A DNA stretch of 64,000 bases from Escherichia coli (GTDB lineage: Bacteria > Pseudomonadota > Gammaproteobacteria > Enterobacterales > Enterobacteriaceae), in contig NZ_JAATUR010000012.1 of the NCBI RefSeq assembly GCF_011881725.1, positions 1 through 64,000 on the forward strand. Reading direction: 5' to 3'. The translations under genes and the position numbers were made by a program. The notes beneath the pieces were generated by a model, which worked only from the letters and a program-made list of their open reading frames with translations, made no database searches and was not told where the DNA came from. Every line of letters starts with the position of its first letter. Position 1 is the first letter of the stretch. This document shows positions 22,041-31,971 of the stretch, in pieces.

Positions 22041-22313
22041 TTAACGCCTACCGCGCGTTGACGTATTTGCCGACCAGCTAAACGACGCTTCGGGGTCCGG
22101 TTTATAAGCCTGCTTTTTCTTTAACTGGCGGGCTTTTTTGGCTTCAGCCTCCCGTTCAATCATCAGCTTATCGATATACTCTTTTTTAATACTGTTGGTT
22201 TCCGAGTTGGTCAGCACGCGACCATGCGCAATACGTGCGCGATCCAGCAACGTCTTCAATTCACGCTGCTCGCGCTCAGTCATCTCTTTTTGGGTAATAC
22301 GGGGGAGTGCCAT
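22041..22313 (-). CDS. yjbD: conserved protein YjbD
   Basis: The 90-residue protein belongs to a small conserved enterobacterial family (DUF3811). It is highly charged, with a long lysine- and arginine-rich helical stretch (EREAEAKKARQLKKKQAYKP), consistent with nucleic-acid or ribosome contact, though no function is known. Its stop codon touches that of rluF, so the two genes converge without a terminator. Confidence 0.88.
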   Translation of the reverse strand: MALPRITQKEMTEREQRELKTLLDRARIAHGRVLTNSETNSIKKEYIDKLMIEREAEAKKARQLKKKQAYKPDPEASFSWSANTSTRGRR

Positions 22314-22461
22314 GATGGTGCCCTCAGTGAGCCGGAGAGTTCAGTGTACGGCAATTCATTTGCGAGCAGAACTTATAATATTGTGTTACCAGACAGTCGG
22401 GACAGAGAGGCCAGGGAGCTGGATAGATTATCGATGGCGACAGTGATGGGAGAATAAATTC

Positions 22462-22485
22462 GGCCCGGCAGGAATCATCCGGGCC
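22462..22485 (-). terminator. lysC terminator hairpin
   Basis: A GC-rich stem GGCCCGG/CCGGGCC with a 10-base loop starts 10 bp after the lysC stop. On the minus strand it is followed by an AT-rich, T-containing stretch. Confidence 0.65.
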
Positions 22486-22494
22486 ACACTGTTT

Positions 22495-23844
22495 TTACTT
22501 AAACAAATTACTATGCAATTTCTGCACGACTTGTTCCGCATCTTCGCCGGGCACCAGGAAGCACAGGTTATGGCTGGAAGCGCCGTAGCAAATCATGCGA
22601 ATGTTGAACGGTTCCAGCACGCCAAACACCTCTTTGCCAACGCCGCAGGCTTTTGACAGGTCATTACCAATCAATGCCACCAGTGCCAGGCCTTCTTCCA
22701 CTTCTACCCGGCACAGAGCTGAAAGCTCCATCAGTAGTGATTGCGTCAGCAACGTATCGCCCGTTGACGTTGAACCGGTGGTGTCGAGAGTCAACGCCAC
22801 GCTCACCTCTGACGTAGTAATTAAATCCACCGAGATATTATGTCGTGCGAGAATGCCGAAAACTTCCGCGAGGAAGCCGCGAGAATGCAGCATATTCAGG
22901 CTGTGTAAAGTGAGCAGGGTCTGATTGCGACGAAGCGCCAGCGCACGGAACAGCGGCGGATTTTCGGTTTTATTACACACCAACGTACCGCCAGCTCGCG
23001 GATCTTTGCTTGAACCGACAAACACTGGGATATCGCTGCGAACTGCAGGCAGTAACGTTGCCGGATGAAGTACTTTGGCACCAAAGGTTGCCATCTCAGC
23101 CGCTTCTTCAAAGGCGATTTCATCAATTCGGTTAGCATCAGGCACGACGCGTGGGTCGGTAGTATAAATCCCCGGCACATCTGTCCAGATATCGACGCGA
23201 GCAGCGTTTAACGCTTCAGCCAACAGTGCCGCCGTGTAGTCACTACCGCCGCGACCAAGTGTTGTGGTTCGCCCTTTACTTTCACTACCAATAAAGCCCT
23301 GAGTGATGATTAAACCTTCGCTGAGACGTGGAGTTAGTTGCAGCGTAGCCAGTTCCTTCAGTGCAGCAATATCTGGCTCCGCGCGGCCAAAGCGATCGTT
23401 TGTGCGCATTACTTTACGCACATCAAACCACTGGGCCTGAACATCGCGTTCACGCAGGATCTCAACAAACAGCAGGGTAGACATCAGTTCGCCGTGGCTG
23501 ACCAGTTCATCCGTTAGCGCTGGAGAGGTTGCCAGTGCTGCAGCTTCCGCAAGAATGGTGATGTTCTCCAGCAGACGTTCAATCTCTTCGCGGATGACAT
23601 TGGGGTAGCGCAGACGTTCCAGAATAGCGAACTGGATATTGCGAATAGCATCGAGTTTTTCGAATCGCTCGCCAGGTTCCAGTCCTTCCGCTAAAGCAAC
23701 CAGCAGATTAGTGATACCAGCAGAAGCCGAGAGTACAACTAAACGCACATTGGTATCAGAAAGCACAATGTCTGCACTGCGGTTCATGGCGTCAAAATCA
23801 GCAACGCTGGTACCACCAAACTTAGAGACAACAATTTCGGGCAT
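22495..23844 (-). CDS. lysC: lysine-sensitive aspartokinase III
   Basis: LysC phosphorylates L-aspartate, the first step towards lysine, threonine and methionine, and is inhibited by lysine. The 449-residue protein has the kinase start VVSKFGGTSVADFD, the GRGGSDYTAALLAEAL nucleotide/substrate segment near residue 200, and two C-terminal ACT domains that bind lysine. Compared with K-12 as I remember it there are many scattered substitutions (for example MPEIVV for MSEIVV, PDANRIDEIAFEEA), suggesting an older divergence or recombination here. Transcriptional/translational control looks altered because the leader is short. Confidence 0.97.
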   Translation of the reverse strand: MPEIVVSKFGGTSVADFDAMNRSADIVLSDTNVRLVVLSASAGITNLLVALAEGLEPGERFEKLDAIRNIQFAILERLRYPNVIREEIERLLENITILAEAAALATSPALTDELVSHGELMSTLLFVEILRERDVQAQWFDVRKVMRTNDRFGRAEPDIAALKELATLQLTPRLSEGLIITQGFIGSESKGRTTTLGRGGSDYTAALLAEALNAARVDIWTDVPGIYTTDPRVVPDANRIDEIAFEEAAEMATFGAKVLHPATLLPAVRSDIPVFVGSSKDPRAGGTLVCNKTENPPLFRALALRRNQTLLTLHSLNMLHSRGFLAEVFGILARHNISVDLITTSEVSVALTLDTTGSTSTGDTLLTQSLLMELSALCRVEVEEGLALVALIGNDLSKACGVGKEVFGVLEPFNIRMICYGASSHNLCFLVPGEDAEQVVQKLHSNLFK

Positions 23845-24137
23845 AACTACCTCGTGTCAGGGAGTGAAAGAAGCGACCATGGCACAAAGGCAAAACTGAA
23901 ACCGGTGCAGGCGCAAACCGTATTTATAAATAAAAGGTGTGGGGGAGGCTGTCAACGCTGGGATTATGCGGATTTTTCATGCAGCGGGAGTGGTGAGAAA
24001 TTGTGCTTATAACAGCTATACTTTTTATCCTCTTCGCTAGCTAGTCGAGCTAACGGCATTAAAACCATCACATTTTTCTGTGACTGGCGCTACAATCTTC
24101 CAAAGTCACAATTCTCAAAATCAGAAGAGTATTGCTA
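23845..24137. promoter_or_regulatory. lysC-pgi divergent promoter region, no lysine riboswitch seen
   Basis: On the minus strand a promoter can be read as -35 TTGACA (23950-23955), a 17-bp gap and -10 TATTTA (23927-23932). This would start lysC RNA near 23918 and leave a leader of only about 75 bases. The last bases before ATG (CCCTGACACGAGGTAGTT) match the K-12 leader as I remember it. The roughly 200-base lysine aptamer of K-12 and its conserved internal loops are not found in this interval on either strand. The right part carries the pgi promoter, in an AT-rich block around 24000-24030. Confidence 0.6.
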
Positions 24138-25787
24138 ATGAAAAATATCAATCCAACGCAGACCGCGGCCTGGCAGGCGCTACAGAAACACTTCGATGAA
24201 ATGAAAGACGTTACGATCGCCGATCTTTTTGCTAAAGACGGCGATCGTTTTTCTAAGTTCTCCGCGACCTTCGACGATCAGATGCTGGTGGATTACTCCA
24301 AAAACCGCATCACCGAAGAGACGCTGGCGAAATTACAAGATCTGGCGAAAGAGTGCGATCTGGCGGGTGCGATTAAGTCGATGTTCTCTGGCGAGAAGAT
24401 CAACCGTACGGAAAATCGTGCCGTGCTGCACGTCGCGCTGCGTAACCGTAGCAATACGCCGATTCTGGTTGATGGCAAAGACGTCATGCCGGAAGTCAAC
24501 GCAGTGCTGGAGAAGATGAAAACCTTCTCAGAAGCGATTATTTCTGGTGAGTGGAAAGGCTATACCGGCAAAGCTATCACCGACGTGGTGAACATCGGTA
24601 TCGGCGGTTCTGACCTTGGTCCGTATATGGTGACCGAAGCACTGCGTCCGTACAAAAATCACCTGAACATGCACTTTGTTTCTAACGTTGATGGGACTCA
24701 CATCGCTGAAGTGCTGAAAAAAGTGAACCCGGAAACCACCCTGTTCCTGGTCGCGTCCAAAACCTTCACCACTCAGGAAACCATGACCAACGCCCATAGC
24801 GCGCGTGACTGGTTCCTGAAAGCGGCAGGTGATGAGAAACACGTAGCCAAACACTTTGCGGCGCTCTCCACCAACGCCAAAGCCGTCGGCGAGTTTGGTA
24901 TTGATACCGCCAACATGTTCGAGTTCTGGGACTGGGTCGGCGGTCGTTACTCTTTGTGGTCAGCGATTGGCCTGTCGATTGTTCTCTCCATCGGCTTTGA
25001 TAACTTCGTTGAGCTGCTCTCCGGTGCGCATGCAATGGACAAGCATTTCTCCACCACTCCGGCAGAGAAGAACCTGCCTGTACTGCTGGCGCTGATCGGC
25101 ATCTGGTACAACAATTTCTTTGGTGCGGAAACTGAAGCGATTCTGCCGTACGACCAGTATATGCACCGTTTCGCGGCGTACTTCCAGCAGGGCAATATGG
25201 AGTCCAACGGTAAGTATGTTGACCGTAACGGTAACGTTGTGGATTACCAGACTGGCCCGATTATCTGGGGTGAACCAGGTACTAACGGTCAGCACGCGTT
25301 CTACCAGCTGATCCACCAGGGGACGAAGATGGTGCCGTGCGATTTCATCGCCCCGGCTATCACCCATAACCCGCTCTCTGATCACCACCAGAAACTGCTG
25401 TCTAACTTCTTCGCTCAGACCGAAGCGCTGGCGTTTGGTAAATCCCGTGAAGTGGTTGAGCAGGAATATCGCGATCAGGGTAAAGATCCGGCAACACTTG
25501 ACTATGTAGTGCCGTTCAAAGTGTTCGAAGGTAACCGCCCGACCAACTCTATCCTGCTGCGCGAAATCACTCCGTTCAGCCTGGGGGCGTTGATTGCGCT
25601 GTATGAGCACAAAATCTTTACTCAGGGCGTGATCCTGAACATCTTCACCTTCGACCAGTGGGGCGTGGAGCTGGGCAAACAGCTGGCGAACCGTATTCTG
25701 CCGGAGCTGAAAGATGACAAAGAAATCAGCAGCCACGATAGCTCGACCAATGGTCTGATTAACCGCTATAAAGCGTGGCGCGGTTAA
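24138..25787 (+). CDS. pgi: glucose-6-phosphate isomerase
   Basis: Pgi interconverts glucose 6-phosphate and fructose 6-phosphate in glycolysis and gluconeogenesis. The 549-residue protein shows the family motifs: [13 protein letters not shown] in the sugar-phosphate domain, [23 protein letters not shown] containing the catalytic glutamate, and GVELGKQLA with a lysine near the C-terminus. I take ATG 24138; the open frame begins two codons earlier, but the known N-terminus is [13 protein letters not shown]. It is followed by its own terminator. Confidence 0.98.
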
Positions 25788-25805
25788 TTAAATAACCTTA
25801 ATAAA

Positions 25806-25833
25806 AATGCCGACGTTATGTCGGCATTGTTTT
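25806..25833 (+). terminator. pgi intrinsic terminator
   Basis: AATGCCGAC/GTCGGCATT forms a 9-bp stem with a 5-base loop, followed by GTTTT, 18 bp after the pgi stop. Confidence 0.85.
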
Positions 25834-26141
25834 ATCAGATAAATCCCCTTGTCTGTGATTTAACGAAAATCATACCGTGAGGTTAATCCTAAAATAGATT
25901 TTTAATCGTGGTTGATTTCAGAAAATACGTAGATTAATTATTTTCAATTTTATTTTAACTTTTTGATTTTTAATTTTATTTATATATAAGTTGAAACTTA
26001 TATTTGATATTCATTCCAATTATCCTAAAACCCCATCGCTAATTCCTCGCGCCGTAATCCGTATGCTTTAGTTGTGTATACTCGATCCCGCCCGAAATGT
26101 TTTTGGGTAAATCTCCATTCATTCAATGAAGGGAAATTGTT
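25834..26141 (+). promoter_or_regulatory. AT-rich leader and promoter region of yjbEFGH
   Basis: This gap is strongly AT-rich between 25910 and 26030 and contains no convincing gene. TATACT at 26077-26082 is a good -10 without a recognisable -35, which fits an activator-dependent promoter; in K-12 RcsB activates this operon. GAAGGGAAATTG just before 26142 supplies the ribosome site of yjbE. I could not identify the RcsB box with confidence. Confidence 0.4.
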
Positions 26142-26384
26142 ATGAAAAAAGTTCTGTATGGCATTTTTGCCATATCTGCGCTTGCGGCGACTTCTGCGTG
26201 GGCTGCACCTGTACAGGTGGGCGAAGCGGCAGGGTCGGCAGCAACGTCGGTTTCAGCGGGTAGTTCCTCTGCAACCAGCGTCAGCACCGTAAGCTCGGCG
26301 GTGGGTGTCGCGCTCGCGGCAACCGGTGGCGGTGATGGTTCTAATACCGGGACCACGACAACCACGACCACCAGTACCCAGTAA
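26142..26384 (+). CDS. yjbE: exopolysaccharide operon protein YjbE
   Basis: The 80-residue protein has a clear signal peptide ([21 protein letters not shown], cleavage before APVQ). The small mature part is made almost only of Ser, Thr, Ala, Gly and Val and ends in a threonine run. It is likely periplasmic or exported. It is the first gene of yjbEFGH, which in K-12 is induced by the Rcs system and causes an exopolysaccharide phenotype when overexpressed. Its exact role is unknown. Confidence 0.9.
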
Positions 26385-26391
26385 TAAAGTA

Positions 26392-26450
26392 TGTATCCCC
26401 AAAATAATTCGAGTCACCGCATCTGCAGCTTGAAGTATGACGGGGATTAA
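26392..26450. repeat. boxC-like inverted repeat between yjbE and yjbF
   Basis: TATCCCCAAAATAATTCGAG and the inverted copy CTTGAAGTATGACGGGGATT bracket about 19 bases. The two arms resemble the scattered enterobacterial boxC-type palindrome. It lies inside the operon and would form a large RNA stem-loop after yjbE. Confidence 0.5.
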
Positions 26451-26454
26451 CCAT

Positions 26455-26474
26455 AACCACACTCCGGTGTGGTT
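26455..26474 (+). other. hairpin just upstream of yjbF
   Basis: AACCACACTCCGGTGTGGTT is a perfect 8-bp stem with a TCCG tetraloop. No T run follows, so it is probably an mRNA-stabilising or partially attenuating structure between yjbE and yjbF. Confidence 0.6.
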
Positions 26475-26498
26475 ATTCTGCCCCTCTGGAGAAGAGTC

Positions 26499-27137
26499 GT
26501 GAAGCGACCTGCACTCATTCTTATCTGCCTGCTATTACAGGCCTGTTCAGCCACGACTAAAGAGCTGGGCAATTCACTGTGGGACAGTCTGTTCGGCACG
26601 CCAGGCGTACAGCTGACGGACGATGATATTCAAAATATGCCCTATGCCAGCCAGTACATGCAGCTTAATGGCGGGCCGCAGTTGTTTGTGGTGCTGGCCT
26701 TCACTGAAAACGGACAACAAAAATGGGTCACTCAGGATCAGGCCACTCTCGTCACACAACATGGTCGTCTGGTGAAGACTTTGCTTGGCGGCGATAACCT
26801 GATTGAAGTGAATAACCTTGCCGCCGACCCGCTGATTAAACCCGCACAAATCGTTGATGGCGCAACCTGGACTCGCACGATGGGCTGGACCGAGTACAAG
26901 CAGGTGCGTTACGCCACCGCACGTTCGGTCTTCAAATGGGATGGCACTGATACCGTCAAAGTCGGTAGCGATGAAACCCCGGTTCGCGTGCTGGACGAAG
27001 ATGTCTCCACCGACCAGGCGCGCTGGCATAACCGCTACCTGATCGACAGCGAAGGGCAAATTCGCCAGTCAGAGCAGTATCTTGGCGCAGATTATTTCCC
27101 GGTGAAAACCACGCTCATCAAGGCGGCAAAACAATGA
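26499..27137 (+). CDS. yjbF: exopolysaccharide operon lipoprotein YjbF
   Basis: The 212-residue protein has a lipoprotein signal: MKRPALILICLLLQAC with the lipobox LLQAC, so Cys16 would be lipidated. The mature part resembles the GfcB/YmcC family encoded in capsule (group 4) operons. GTG at 26499 is preferred because GGAGAAGA stands before it; the open frame begins ten codons upstream in the hairpin region. Its stop overlaps the yjbG start by four bases (ATGA). Confidence 0.92.
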   Translation: MKRPALILICLLLQACSATTKELGNSLWDSLFGTPGVQLTDDDIQNMPYASQYMQLNGGPQLFVVLAFTENGQQKWVTQDQATLVTQHGRLVKTLLGGDNLIEVNNLAADPLIKPAQIVDGATWTRTMGWTEYKQVRYATARSVFKWDGTDTVKVGSDETPVRVLDEDVSTDQARWHNRYLIDSEGQIRQSEQYLGADYFPVKTTLIKAAKQ

Positions 27138-27871
27138 TTAAACAAACTATTGTCGCGTTGCTTTTGAGCGTGGGAGCGTCATCGGTCTTCGCGGCGGGAA
27201 CCGTCAAGGTGTTCAGCAATGGTAATAGCGAAGCCAAAACGCTGACAGGCGCAGAGCATTTAATTGATCTGGTGGGGCAACCACGGCTGGCAAATAGCTG
27301 GTGGCCTGGTGCGGTGATTAGCGAAGAGCTGGCAACGGCGGCAGCATTGCGTCAGCAGCAGGCGTTGCTGGCACGACTGGCGACGCGGTCCGTAGATTCC
27401 AGCGCTGATGATGCCGCCGCTATTAACGCCTTACGCCAGCAAATTCAGGCGTTGAAGGTGACGGGCAGGCAAAAAATCAATCTTGATCCCGATATCGTAC
27501 GCGTTGCCGAACGCGGTAACCCGCCGTTGCAGGGCAACTACACGCTGTGGGTCGGACCGCCGCCATCAACGGTTACGTTGTTCGGGCTTATCAGCCGTCC
27601 TGGCAATCAGCCATTTACCCCAGGTCGTGATGTGGCGAGCTATCTCTCCGGGCAGAACCTGCTTAGCGGTGCAGATCGCAGCTACGCGTGGGTGGTTTAC
27701 CCCGACGGACGCATGCAAAAAGCGCCGGTGGCTTACTGGAACAAGCGTCACGTAGAGCCGATGCCCGGCAGCATTATTTATGTTGGCCTGTCGGACTCCG
27801 TCTGGAGTAAGACGCCCGACGCCCTTAACGCCGACATTCTTCAGACTCTGACGCAGCGGATACCCCAATAA
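27134..27871 (+). CDS. yjbG: exopolysaccharide operon periplasmic protein YjbG
   Basis: The 245-residue protein starts with a signal peptide (about [20 protein letters not shown]) and is a GfcC/YmcB-like capsule biosynthesis protein. A glutamine- and alanine-rich helical stretch (about 60-110) precedes a C-terminal domain with [16 protein letters not shown], which resembles the polysaccharide-export SLBB fold. It overlaps yjbF by 4 bp and abuts yjbH, indicating coupled translation. Confidence 0.91.
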   Translation: MIKQTIVALLLSVGASSVFAAGTVKVFSNGNSEAKTLTGAEHLIDLVGQPRLANSWWPGAVISEELATAAALRQQQALLARLATRSVDSSADDAAAINALRQQIQALKVTGRQKINLDPDIVRVAERGNPPLQGNYTLWVGPPPSTVTLFGLISRPGNQPFTPGRDVASYLSGQNLLSGADRSYAWVVYPDGRMQKAPVAYWNKRHVEPMPGSIIYVGLSDSVWSKTPDALNADILQTLTQRIPQ

Positions 27872-29967
27872 TGAAAAAAAGACATCTGCTTAGCTTACTG
27901 GCGCTGGGCATCAGCACCGCCTGCTACGGCGAAACTTATCCTGCGCCCATTGGCCCGTCGCAATCGGATTTTGGTGGTGTAGGACTATTACAAACGCCCA
28001 CCGCCCGCATGGCACGGGAAGGGGAACTTAGTCTGAACTATCGCGATAACGATCAGTACCGTTATTACTCGGCTTCTGTGCAACTCTTCCCGTGGCTGGA
28101 AACCACGCTGCGTTACACCGATGTGCGCACCCGCCAGTACAGCAGTGTCGAAGCGTTCTCTGGTGATCAAACGTATAAAGATAAAGCTTTCGATCTCAAA
28201 CTGCGTTTATGGGAAGAGAGTTACTGGATGCCGCAGGTAGCGGTTGGCGCACGGGATATCGGCGGTACGGGGCTGTTTGATGCGGAATATCTGGTTGCCA
28301 GCAAGGCCTGGGGACCGTTCGATTTCACGCTCGGTCTGGGCTGGGGATATCTGGGCACCAGCGGTAACGTGAAAAATCCGCTCTGTTCAGCCAGTGACAA
28401 ATATTGCTATCGCGACAACAGTTACAAACAGGCTGGGTCAATCGACGGCAGCCAGATGTTCCACGGTCCGGCCTCGCTGTTTGGTGGTGTGGAATACCAG
28501 ACGCCCTGGCAGCCGCTGCGCCTGAAACTGGAGTATGAAGGCAATAATTATCAGCAGGATTTTGCCGGGAAGCTGGAGCAAAAAAGTAAGTTTAACGTCG
28601 GGGCGATTTATCGCGTTACCGATTGGGCCGACGTTAACCTTAGCTATGAACGCGGTAACACCGTTATGTTTGGTGTCACGCTGCGCACCAACTTTAACGA
28701 TTTACGCCCTTCGTACAACGATAACGCTCGACCGCAATATCAACCACAGCCACAGGATGCCATTTTGCAGCATTCGGTGGTGGCGAATCAGTTAACGCTG
28801 TTGAAATACAACGCCGGACTTGCCGATCCGCAGATCCAGACGAAAGGCGATACGCTGTACGTCACCGGCGAGCAGGTTAAATATCGTGATTCGCGCGAAG
28901 GGATCATCCGTGCTAATCGGATCGTGATGAACGATCTGCCAGATGGGATCAAAACGATCCGTGTTACGGAAAATCGTCTTAACATGCCGCAGGTAACGAC
29001 GGAAACCGATGTCGCCAGCCTGAAAAATCATCTCGCCGGAGAGCCGTTGGGCCACGAAACGAAGCTGGCGCAAAAACGCGTTGAGCCAGTGGTTCCGAAG
29101 TCCACCGAGCAGGGCTGGTATATCGACAAATCGCGCTTTGATTTCCATATCGATCCTGTGCTGAACCAGTCGGTCGGTGGCCCGGAAAACTTTTACATGT
29201 ACCAGCTGGGGGTGATGGGAACGGCGGATTTGTGGCTGACGGACCATTTGCTAACCACCGGCAGCTTGTTTGCTAACCTGGCGAACAACTACGACAAGTT
29301 TAACTACACCAATCCACCGCAGGACTCGCACTTGCCGCGTGTTCGTACCCATGTGCGCGAGTATGTGCAGAACGATGTCTATGTGAATAACCTGCAAGCC
29401 AATTACTTCCAGCATCTGGGTAATGGTTTCTACGGTCAGGTCTATGGCGGCTATCTCGAAACCATGTTTGGCGGCGCAGGTGCCGAAGTGTTGTATCGCC
29501 CGCTGGATAGCAACTGGGCGTTTGGTCTGGATGCCAACTACGTTAAACAGCGTGACTGGCGTAGTGCGAAAGATATGATGAAATTCACCGATTACAGCGT
29601 GAAAACCGGTCATCTGACCGCGTACTGGACGCCATCTTTTGCTCAGGAGGTGTTAGTGAAAGCCAGCGTCGGGCAGTATCTGGCAGGGGATAAAGGCGGC
29701 ACGCTGGAAATTGCCAAACGCTTTGACAGCGGCGTGGTAGTGGGTGGCTATGCCACAATCACTAACGTCTCGAAAGAGGAGTACGGGGAAGGGGACTTCA
29801 CCAAAGGCGTGTATGTCTCTGTGCCGCTGGATCTCTTCTCGTCTGGCCCGACACGCAGTCGTGCGGCTATTGGCTGGACGCCGCTGACGCGGGACGGTGG
29901 TCAGCAACTTGGGCGTAAATTCCAGTTGTATGACATGACCAGCGACCGTAGCGTGAATTTCCGCTAA
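27871..29967 (+). CDS. yjbH: exopolysaccharide operon outer-membrane protein YjbH
   Basis: The 698-residue protein is a GfcD/YmcA-like beta-barrel (DUF940). An N-terminal signal [20 protein letters not shown] contains a cysteine in a lipobox-like setting. The remainder has many alternating aromatic/polar beta strands (for example [19 protein letters not shown]) and ends in aromatic FR, like outer-membrane barrels. It probably forms part of the polysaccharide exit path with YjbF and YjbG. The start overlaps the yjbG stop by one base. Confidence 0.92.
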   Translation: MKKRHLLSLLALGISTACYGETYPAPIGPSQSDFGGVGLLQTPTARMAREGELSLNYRDNDQYRYYSASVQLFPWLETTLRYTDVRTRQYSSVEAFSGDQTYKDKAFDLKLRLWEESYWMPQVAVGARDIGGTGLFDAEYLVASKAWGPFDFTLGLGWGYLGTSGNVKNPLCSASDKYCYRDNSYKQAGSIDGSQMFHGPASLFGGVEYQTPWQPLRLKLEYEGNNYQQDFAGKLEQKSKFNVGAIYRVTDWADVNLSYERGNTVMFGVTLRTNFNDLRPSYNDNARPQYQPQPQDAILQHSVVANQLTLLKYNAGLADPQIQTKGDTLYVTGEQVKYRDSREGIIRANRIVMNDLPDGIKTIRVTENRLNMPQVTTETDVASLKNHLAGEPLGHETKLAQKRVEPVVPKSTEQGWYIDKSRFDFHIDPVLNQSVGGPENFYMYQLGVMGTADLWLTDHLLTTGSLFANLANNYDKFNYTNPPQDSHLPRVRTHVREYVQNDVYVNNLQANYFQHLGNGFYGQVYGGYLETMFGGAGAEVLYRPLDSNWAFGLDANYVKQRDWRSAKDMMKFTDYSVKTGHLTAYWTPSFAQEVLVKASVGQYLAGDKGGTLEIAKRFDSGVVVGGYATITNVSKEEYGEGDFTKGVYVSVPLDLFSSGPTRSRAAIGWTPLTRDGGQQLGRKFQLYDMTSDRSVNFR

Positions 29968-29976
29968 ATCATGGGA

Positions 29977-30008
29977 AAGGTGCCAGTTTTCGTAATCACT
30001 GGCACCTT
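29977..30008. terminator. hairpin between yjbH and yjbT
   Basis: AAGGTGCCAGT/ACTGGCACCTT forms an 11-bp stem with a 10-base loop between convergent genes. The T run is weak on both sides; it may act as a bidirectional terminator. Confidence 0.6.
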
Positions 30009-30013
30009 AATTC

Positions 30014-30292
30014 TTAATGGCCTGTTGAGCCATCAGGAACGCAGTTTACCCCCGGTTTGCGATCTGGTGTGTAAAGGCGAAAACATTCTGTCTTCCTGTC
30101 CGTCGATATGGGTTGCAGGTCTGGTTGCCTGAGCGACTGGGCCATCATTGGACTGGAGACATTGCTTTGCGGAAGGTCGGATTTGTCGGCTGTACCGAGC
30201 GGACCGGCAAAAGCAGGAAGAACAGAGACTGATAACAACAAAGCAGCAAAATAAGGCTTCATTTTTACCACCTTTATCAGGTTACGTTTCAT
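30014..30292 (-). CDS. yjbT: small secreted protein YjbT
   Basis: The protein is annotated in K-12 at 92 residues, which this frame reproduces. However, the internal ATG at 30262 has a better ribosome site (AAGGTGG) and begins a neat signal peptide (MKPYFAALLLSVSVLPAFA, cleavage before GPLG). An 82-residue precursor is therefore likely. The mature domain of about 60 residues is polar, with two cysteines near the C-terminus (TECFRLY and GVNCVPD) that may pair in the periplasm. Function unknown. Confidence 0.8.
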   Translation of the reverse strand: MKRNLIKVVKMKPYFAALLLSVSVLPAFAGPLGTADKSDLPQSNVSSPMMAQSLRQPDLQPISTDRKTECFRLYTPDRKPGVNCVPDGSTGH

Positions 30293-30391
30293 TTGTTCCA
30301 GAGGAACATTGTCGATTTTTCGCGCATTACTGATGGCTGGGAATCACCTGAATGGGTGATTTTTGCATTACAGGCTATGGTGCGGTTTGTC

Positions 30392-30430
30392 TTGCCGGAT
30401 GCGCCGCCAGGCGCGACTTATCCGGCCTAC
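30392..30430. repeat. REP element upstream of psiE
   Basis: One REP palindrome, GCCGGATGCGCCGCC ... TTATCCGGC, lies in the 269-bp gap between yjbT and psiE. The rest of that gap should contain the psiE promoter; I could not call its PhoB or CRP sites with confidence. Confidence 0.75.
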
Positions 30431-30561
30431 GGGTAGGTACATCCGGCGTTGGTGGAGGCGCGCTCCAAATCCAGGTTGAACAAAACATACACAAAAAATA
30501 TAGATCTCCGTCACATTTTTGCGTTATACAGGAAGCTCGCCATTGTGAAGGAGGTACTGCT

Positions 30562-30972
30562 ATGACGTCACTCTCTCGTCCGCGCGTGGAGTTCATTTCC
30601 ACCATTTTGCAGACCGTTCTCAATCTGGGCCTGTTATGTCTCGGCCTGATTTTGGTTGTCTTCCTCGGCAAAGAAACGGTACATCTGGCTGATGTGCTGT
30701 TCGCGCCAGAACAAACCAGCAAATATGAGCTAGTGGAAGGACTGGTGGTTTACTTTCTCTATTTCGAATTTATCGCGCTGATTGTGAAGTACTTTCAGTC
30801 CGGTTTTCACTTCCCGCTACGCTACTTTGTCTATATCGGGATCACCGCCATTGTGCGCTTGATCATCGTCGATCATAAATCACCACTGGATGTGTTGATC
30901 TACTCGGCTGCGATCTTGTTACTGGTGATCACTCTATGGCTGTGTAATTCGAAACGGCTGAAGCGGGAGTAA
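30562..30972 (+). CDS. psiE: phosphate-starvation-inducible protein PsiE
   Basis: The 136-residue protein is a small integral membrane protein with four hydrophobic segments (about 16-37, 55-75, 83-103 and 112-130). K-12 psiE is induced by phosphate starvation through PhoB and repressed by CRP; the molecular function is not known. The start at 30562 is supported by GAAGGAGGT seven bases upstream; the open frame before it is non-coding leader. In K-12 xylE follows, but here malG is next. Confidence 0.92.
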
Positions 30973-30978
30973 AAAAGA

Positions 30979-30996
30979 GGCGCTCCAGGGAGCGCC
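30979..30996. terminator. terminator between psiE and malG
   Basis: GGCGCTCCAGGGAGCGCC is an 8-bp GC-rich stem with a 2-base apex. On the minus strand TCTTTTTT follows, making it a strong terminator for malEFG; it may also act on psiE. Confidence 0.8.
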
Positions 30997-31066
30997 GAAT
31001 AACAGTCACAAGTTAGGATAACTTAAGTTGAGGGTGCAGCGGCATAACATTGGCAGAACAACATCT

Positions 31067-31957
31067 TTAACCTTTCACACCACCTGCCGTCAGGCCGTTG
31101 ACCAGCCAGCGTTGAGCCAGCAAGAAGACGATGGTGATCGGTAATGCAGACATCACGGCTGCGGCAGCAAAGTCACCCCACAGGTAGTTTTGCGGGTTGA
31201 GGTATTGCTGCATACCCACAGCCAGGGTGTAGCTGTTCACGTCACGCAGTAACAACGACGCGACCGGAACTTCGGTAATGGCGGCGATAAACGACAGAAT
31301 GAACACCACCGCCAGAATCGGTACAGACAGCGGCAACAGGACGAGGCGGAAAGCCTGCCACGGTGTTGCGCCATCCAGCGCCGCAGCTTCTTCCAGCGAA
31401 CTGTCGATAGTTTCGAAATAACCTTTGATAGTCCAGACGTGCAATGCAATCCCTCCCAGGTACGCGAAGATCACGCCGCCGTGGGTATTCAGACCGATGA
31501 ACGGAATGTACTCACCCAGACGGTCAAACAACGCATACAACGCGACCAGTGAGAGTACTGCCGGGAACATCTGGAAAATCAGCATCCCTTTTAGCAGCGT
31601 CGCTTTGCCAGGGAAGCGCATACGGGCGAAGGCGTAGGCACAGGTGGTGGAGAGCGCTACGATACCTATCGCGGAAATTCCGGCGACCTTCACCGAGTTC
31701 CACAGCCACAACAGTACCGGGAAAGGTGGTGGCGTAATGCGACCATCAGCCTGTTCAACGCTAAAACCTAACGCCAGTTTCCAGTGATCCCACGAGATTT
31801 GCTCCGGGATCAGGCTGCCGGTCGCGAAGTTCCCCTGGCGCAGCGAGATTGCGACGACCATCAGTAGCGGGAACATAATTGCCGCGATAAAAAGTAGCAG
31901 TAGCAGGTGAGTAATAAACAAACGTGCTTTTTGCGATTTCGGTTGGACCATTGCCAT
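31067..31957 (-). CDS. malG: maltose ABC transporter permease MalG
   Basis: MalG is one of the two inner-membrane subunits of the MalFGK2 maltose importer. Its 296 residues contain six hydrophobic helices and the EAA loop [20 protein letters not shown] (about 190-209), which contacts MalK. It is the last gene of malEFG and follows malF by 14 bp. Confidence 0.98.
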
Positions 31958-31971
31958 TTTTGTTATCTCCC

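Noticed and set aside
22224..22457. Small open frames between yjbD and lysC
   Set aside because: They mostly overlap yjbD antisense or cover the short gap, with no ribosome site and no homology I can recognise.
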